Source of the DNA: Promethearchaeota archaeon
GTDB lineage: Archaea; Asgardarchaeota; Lokiarchaeia; Sigyniarchaeales; SOKP01
NCBI GenBank assembly: GCA_019058365.1
Contig: JAHPZE010000010.1
Span: forward strand, 1 to 64,000
Length of the DNA stretch: 64,000 bases
Direction: 5' to 3'
Numbering within the stretch: the stretch's first letter is position 1; each line of letters begins with the position of its first letter. Below, piece after piece: positions 61,366-64,000 of the stretch. Under the pieces are notes generated by a model, which saw only the letters and a list, made by a program, of their open reading frames with translations, was not told the DNA's origin and did not search any database. Position numbers and translations under genes: made by a program.

Positions 61366-62735
61366 ATGAAGATGATATAATTGTGGGGAAATATTATGTT
61401 ATGGGAGATTTATTTTTGAGCTCTCCATTAATTGTTGGTTCTGGGGAAGATATAATTTCAGATAAAGATTTTATAAGGAATTGGGATGATGAATTATTTA
61501 TTCCTGCGACCTCTGTTGCGGGTGCATGTAGACATTACCTTGATAAACATTTTTTTCATGATGAGAATGAAGCAGAAAATAAATTAATTAGAGAAGTTTT
61601 TGGGGAGATAGAAAAGAATTCTACTCAAAGCTTAATTATTTTTTATGATTGTGATAATTTTAAAGATATTAAGATAAATTTACGGGACGGAGTTGACATC
61701 GATTATTACCTTCGGGTTGCTAAAAAAAAGGCAAAGTTTAATTATGAAATAATTGAACCTGGAGCATCATGTCGATTTAGAATTGAATTAACTATTCGCG
61801 CTAAAAAGAATGAAAAAGCGATCTTATCAAAAATAGAAAATCTGCTATATTTATTACTTGAAGGATTTATAAACAAGAAGATACAATTAGGAGCAAAAAC
61901 AACTAGAGGATTCGGGAATGTTTTGTTAAAAAATTGTAAAATATTAAAATTAGATTTACAGAATGAACCAGATCGTAATATTTGGATTAATTTTAGATGG
62001 AATGATTGGGAAAATTGGGAAATGTTAAGAAATTTTGAGGGTCTCATTGATTTAAATCAATTAACTCAGAAAGATCTGGTTGATAGCATACAAGAATCAA
62101 AAATGTTCAAAATAGAGCTTGATTTTTTGATTCCTTATTCTTTATTAATTAGAACCCCAAACCCAAATCCTGGAGGAGAAGATGTGGCTCATTTATTATC
62201 TAATGGAGAACCCGCCATACCTGGAACATCTTGGGCTGGTGTGCTGCAGAATGCCATATTTCAAATTGCTTGGTCACTTAATAGAATTAATGATTTTGAG
62301 CTGATATTAAAAGAACTTTTTGGATACGTAGAAACTAAAACAAAAGATTTAATGTATAAATTGCGGGCTCAAAAATCTCTTATATATATTAAAGAGAGTA
62401 TTATTAAAAATTCTAAATTATTCAGCTATACTAGAAATAAGATTGATAGATTCACAGGGGGTACAATAGAAGGAGCTCTATTCTCAGAGAAAGTATCTTA
62501 CCAGGGAAATGTTAAATTAGAAATAGTGGTAAAAGATTACGAAGATTATCATATTGGAGCCATATTATTGGGAATAAAAGAATTATGGTATGGATTGCAA
62601 CCCGTAGGAGGGAGTGCTAATATTGGACGAGGTATCTTGGAGGGAAAGAACTTGATAATTAATGGAAAAGAATCTAACTTAGAATCAATTGATTTAAACA
62701 CTTATTATTCAGCATTATATGAAAAAATTTCTTAA
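61362..62735 (+). CDS. double Cas7 (Csm3-like x2) RAMP protein
   Basis: Two RAMP units: LIVGSGEDIISDKDFIRNWDDELFIPATSVAGACRHYL ... GAKTTRGFGNV and LLIRTPNPNPGGEDVAHLLSNGEPAIPGTSWAGVLQ ... LQPVGGSANIGRG. Confidence 0.85.
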   Translation: MNEDDIIVGKYYVMGDLFLSSPLIVGSGEDIISDKDFIRNWDDELFIPATSVAGACRHYLDKHFFHDENEAENKLIREVFGEIEKNSTQSLIIFYDCDNFKDIKINLRDGVDIDYYLRVAKKKAKFNYEIIEPGASCRFRIELTIRAKKNEKAILSKIENLLYLLLEGFINKKIQLGAKTTRGFGNVLLKNCKILKLDLQNEPDRNIWINFRWNDWENWEMLRNFEGLIDLNQLTQKDLVDSIQESKMFKIELDFLIPYSLLIRTPNPNPGGEDVAHLLSNGEPAIPGTSWAGVLQNAIFQIAWSLNRINDFELILKELFGYVETKTKDLMYKLRAQKSLIYIKESIIKNSKLFSYTRNKIDRFTGGTIEGALFSEKVSYQGNVKLEIVVKDYEDYHIGAILLGIKELWYGLQPVGGSANIGRGILEGKNLIINGKESNLESIDLNTYYSALYEKIS

Positions 62736-62762
62736 AAAAAAATTAGGCGTGAAAATAATATT

Positions 62763-63332
62763 ATGATCAATAAAATTAAAACTAAAGCTGAAGTAGGCAA
62801 ATTGGATATTGACTTATTACAATTTCTAATCAATTCTGCCAAAAATGAGCTTGGGGGTAAATGCTTTCTAATTGTATATAAATACAACGAGATTTATTTA
62901 GGGCTAATAAATAATAATACGATTATGAAAGGTTACTTAGAACTGAATAGAGTAAATGTTAAAAATGAACTAAATATCAATCATATTTTAGATCTAAGAA
63001 TGTTTTGCGAGAAAGGAGAACTTCATTTATGGAAATATAATGATACTCTCCAATGGAGATTAAGAAAAGATGGGGAGGGGGAAGATTGTGATATATATGA
63101 AGAGGATCATTATATTTGGGGGACTAAAATCTCAGATGAAGATGAATTTTCAATTATTGAAGAATGTCGAGGTATGCAATTAACATTTCCCTTTTCTTTA
63201 AAAGAGCAACCTTTACCTTTAAAATATAAAGTCCGAAATTATATAAAATATGATGGTGACGGATTAATAAATTTTATTGATTCTCGCATTGTTCATTTTA
63301 TCAATAATAATGGAGGTGTCTTAAATTCCTAG
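62763..63332 (+). CDS. Csx19-like type III-D accessory protein
   Basis: ELHLWKYNDTLQWRLRKDGEGEDCDIYEEDHYIWGTK resembles Csx19/TIGR03984 core; operon position. Confidence 0.6.
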   Translation: MINKIKTKAEVGKLDIDLLQFLINSAKNELGGKCFLIVYKYNEIYLGLINNNTIMKGYLELNRVNVKNELNINHILDLRMFCEKGELHLWKYNDTLQWRLRKDGEGEDCDIYEEDHYIWGTKISDEDEFSIIEECRGMQLTFPFSLKEQPLPLKYKVRNYIKYDGDGLINFIDSRIVHFINNNGGVLNS

Positions 63333-64000
63333 ATATACAAAATCTAATGAAACATTTGTAAATCCTTACTTTTTCATACCATTGGAGAATAAATGTATAA
63401 AAACTTATAATTTAGAAGATATAATGAAAGATAAAGGATTATTAACAGGATGGATAGAATGTGAATTAGAAACCAAAACACCAATATTTATCCCAAATAC
63501 GACTAATAATGATATATTCCATTTTAGAACTAAAAATAATGAACAAGTACAGAGTTACGAATTCTACTCCTACGAGGATCTAAGTGAGGAGAACAATCCC
63601 GATCGAACACCCTCAAAAAAACCTATTATCCCTGGCAGTGAAATAAGAGGGATGATTCGCACTTCTTTTGAAGCTGTAACTAATTCTTGTTTATCAACGA
63701 TAAATGAGGGGCAAATTCTTTATAGAAGAGTTAGTATTCCAGCCGAGCCAGGGCGTATTGAAAGAAAAGATGATAATGCTTGGCAAATACAACCTTGTAA
63801 TAAATATAAACTTAATATAAGGCGATTTCAACAAGAGATAAATGGATTTGTTGAAGGAGAGCCGATATCTTTTACTGCCAATCAAAAATTATATATTACA
63901 AAAATAAATAATCAAGGAACTGGTATAAAAGGTTACTTCCATCAAGGAGAGAAAATGGATAGAAAAAATAATGAATCTGTATTTGTGCCTAATCTCGAAA
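63325..64000 (+). CDS. RAMP superfamily protein (TIGR03986-like), 3' end outside window; N-terminus conserved but only an ATT start codon available
   Basis: NPYFFIPLENK...GLLTGWIECELETKTPIFIPNTT...KKPIIPGSEIRGMIRTSFEAVTNSCLSTINEGQILYRR; GGAGGTG at 63312-63318; not in the supplied ORF track. Confidence 0.8.
   Translation, partial: MPRYTKSNETFVNPYFFIPLENKCIKTYNLEDIMKDKGLLTGWIECELETKTPIFIPNTTNNDIFHFRTKNNEQVQSYEFYSYEDLSEENNPDRTPSKKPIIPGSEIRGMIRTSFEAVTNSCLSTINEGQILYRRVSIPAEPGRIERKDDNAWQIQPCNKYKLNIRRFQQEINGFVEGEPISFTANQKLYITKINNQGTGIKGYFHQGEKMDRKNNESVFVPNLE

Noticed and set aside
1-64000. tRNA or rRNA genes
   Set aside because: No cloverleaf-like GC-rich segment or rRNA signature noticed by eye; a tRNAscan/Infernal run would be needed to exclude them

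Overview
AT-rich archaeal-looking window, possibly Asgard/Lokiarchaeota-like (an impression from gene content, not demonstrated). The left ~29 kb is mostly housekeeping. It holds carA and a carB with an in-frame TAA inside a ~30-nt insertion, a 7TM/PAS histidine kinase, a heterodimeric ABC exporter, and nadE. It also holds an overlapping cluster of split glutamate synthase plus EtfB and a ferredoxin-fused EtfA, followed by glnA. From ~25 to 36.5 kb there is an accessory region: an LRR protein, a radical SAM enzyme with two adjacent paralogs, tandem GT87-like membrane proteins, and several genes broken by a stop or frameshift. The right ~27 kb is a large CRISPR-Cas locus. A minus-strand type I (Cst/I-B-like) operon carries cas6, cas3, cas5, cas7, cas8, an MBL-fold nuclease-like gene, cas4, cas2, cas1 and an unknown zinc-ribbon gene. 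A 37-nt-repeat array of about 106 repeats follows (49206-57193). A plus-strand type III-D/III-Dv-like operon comes next (HD-less Cas10, Csx10/Cas7-5-11-like fusion, double Cas7, Csx19-like, large RAMP running off the window). The most notable unexplained structures are between the type I operon and the array. A ~140-bp element is present twice (~82% identical by hand), upstream of the unknown gene and upstream of a small zinc-ribbon ORF. A solitary degenerate CRISPR repeat (28/37 identical) lies beside one copy and could be a crRNA-like regulatory guide. All assignments are from reading motifs and sequence by eye; no database search was run.
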